64,000 nucleotides of DNA from Liolophura sinensis (taxonomy: Eukaryota > Mollusca > Polyplacophora > Chitonida > Chitonidae), in the NCBI RefSeq assembly GCF_032854445.1, contig NC_088300.1, forward strand, positions 76,501,966 to 76,565,965. Direction: 5' to 3'. The translations under genes and the position numbers were made by a program. Numbering within the stretch: the stretch's first letter is position 1; every line of letters starts with the position of its first letter. The notes under the pieces were generated by a model, which did no database searches, was not told the DNA's origin, and saw only the letters and a list, made by a program, of their open reading frames with translations. Shown here piece after piece: positions 63,311 to 64,000 of the stretch.

Positions 63311-63459
63311 AAGAGAGAAATTTGCCAATGTTCATTATGGCCAAAAAGAACTTAATTTTGAATCAGGGACATAGCTCGCAACTGAATACGATTTTTCTAT
63401 GTGTATACAGATGATATGCTTAATCGCCTGTCATGTTGTTAGGATGAGTATGTAGGCCT

Positions 63460-63600
63460 ATCCAATGGTTTTCACGCCACATAACAATATTTCAGTCATA
63501 TACTGAAGTATCATGCTGAACACACCCTGCAGATGGCATGGCGCCTACCCGGTCACATTATACACACCGGGCCAACAAGTGCTAGCATAACGGATGTACA
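63460..63600 (-). mobile_element. SINE family B fragment
   Basis: CAATATTTCAGTCATATACT, CTGAAGTATCATGCTGAACA and CCGGTCACATTATACACACC, GGGCCAACAAGTGCT. Confidence 0.6.
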
Positions 63601-63809
63601 TGAAAACAAGGGACAACATGTACACCGAAGATGCCAGATGATTTGCAGATATAAATGTTGAGTAAGACCGATTGCATTTTAGCGGCGATGCGCTGCTATG
63701 TGGACATAGTATCATATCACACTGCTATAGACTATATGAGCACCGTTTAAATATCTCACGATGTCACGCAGATATCATCTTCACGACATTCAGGGTTCTT
63801 TTCGCTTCA

Positions 63810-64000
63810 GGGGCCTCCGTGGCTCAGTCGGTTAAAGCGCTAGCGCAGCATAATGACCCAGGAGTCTCTCACCAATGCGGTCGCTGTGAGCTCATGCTGG
63901 CTTCCTCTCCGGCCGTACGTGAGAAGGTCTGTCAGCAACCTGCGGATGGTCTTGGGTTTCCCCCGGGCTCTGCCCGGTTTCCACCCACCATAATGCTGGC
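63810..64000 (+). mobile_element. SINE family A, runs off the right edge
   Basis: Complete head: GGGCCTCCGTGGCTCAGTCG (A box TGGCTCAGTCGG) and GGTTAAAGCGCTAGCGCAGC. The body continues to CCACCATAATGCTGGC at the window end. The B-box region is shortened (TGTGAGCTCATGCTGG). Confidence 0.88.

Overview
The window looks like nuclear DNA of a lophotrochozoan animal, most likely a mollusc. It is AT-rich, has GT-AG introns and TATA-type promoters, and carries no prokaryotic operons. It is full of tRNA-derived SINEs, long (TA)n tracts, minisatellites and decayed retroelements. The mollusc guess rests on the dominant SINE, whose tail reads CGGCGTAAAACACCAATCAA followed by AAATA repeats; this is from memory and not a database match.

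The most interesting content is a pair of paralogous genes on the minus strand. I assembled them exon by exon from splice signals: gene 2 (16292 to 14460, complete, 249 codons) and gene 1 (2946 to the left edge, fifth exon cut off). Each starts with a 25-nt coding exon, with intron 1 (phase 1) inside a signal peptide, followed by phase-0 introns. Each has a TATA box upstream. They share cysteine spacing in exons 3 and 4 and a KRN motif. The five-exon, 1-0-0-0 phase layout, with a predicted amphipathic helix ending exon 2 and another in exon 5, is that of long-chain class I four-helix cytokines (the IL-6, CNTF, growth hormone group). I infer a cytokine-like secreted family; the paralogy is well supported, the fold is not proven.

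Region by region. 0-3 kb: gene 1 with a SINE in intron 3. 3-7 kb: noncoding, with a 27-bp array and a tRNA-like 56-bp triplet. 7.18-11.57 kb: an internally deleted Ty3/gypsy element with the unusual order PR-IN-RT-RH (Gmr1-like), a tRNA-Pro-type primer site and a truncated 5' LTR. 14.4-16.4 kb: gene 2. 18-27 kb: minisatellites and SINEs. 33.7-34.8 kb: a broken Penelope-like element with a GIY-YIG domain. 36-44 kb: repeats and SINE relics. 44.4-45.7 kb: a gypsy fragment and a 42-bp higher-order array. 46.15-48.13 kb: an intact single-exon ankyrin gene with a SOCS-box-like motif between two ankyrin blocks. 48.4-49.6 kb: a large minisatellite. 50-55 kb: SINEs and microsatellites. 55-57 kb: two adjacent arrays of 45 and 78 bp. 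57.1-63.05 kb: a nearly full-length but frameshifted CR1/L2-like LINE with an NPGP motif. A SINE runs off the right end.

The only host genes I can support are the two cytokine-like genes and the ankyrin/SOCS gene, plus a few weak exon candidates. SOCS-box proteins and class I cytokines both belong to cytokine signalling in other animals, but nothing here shows that these genes work together.
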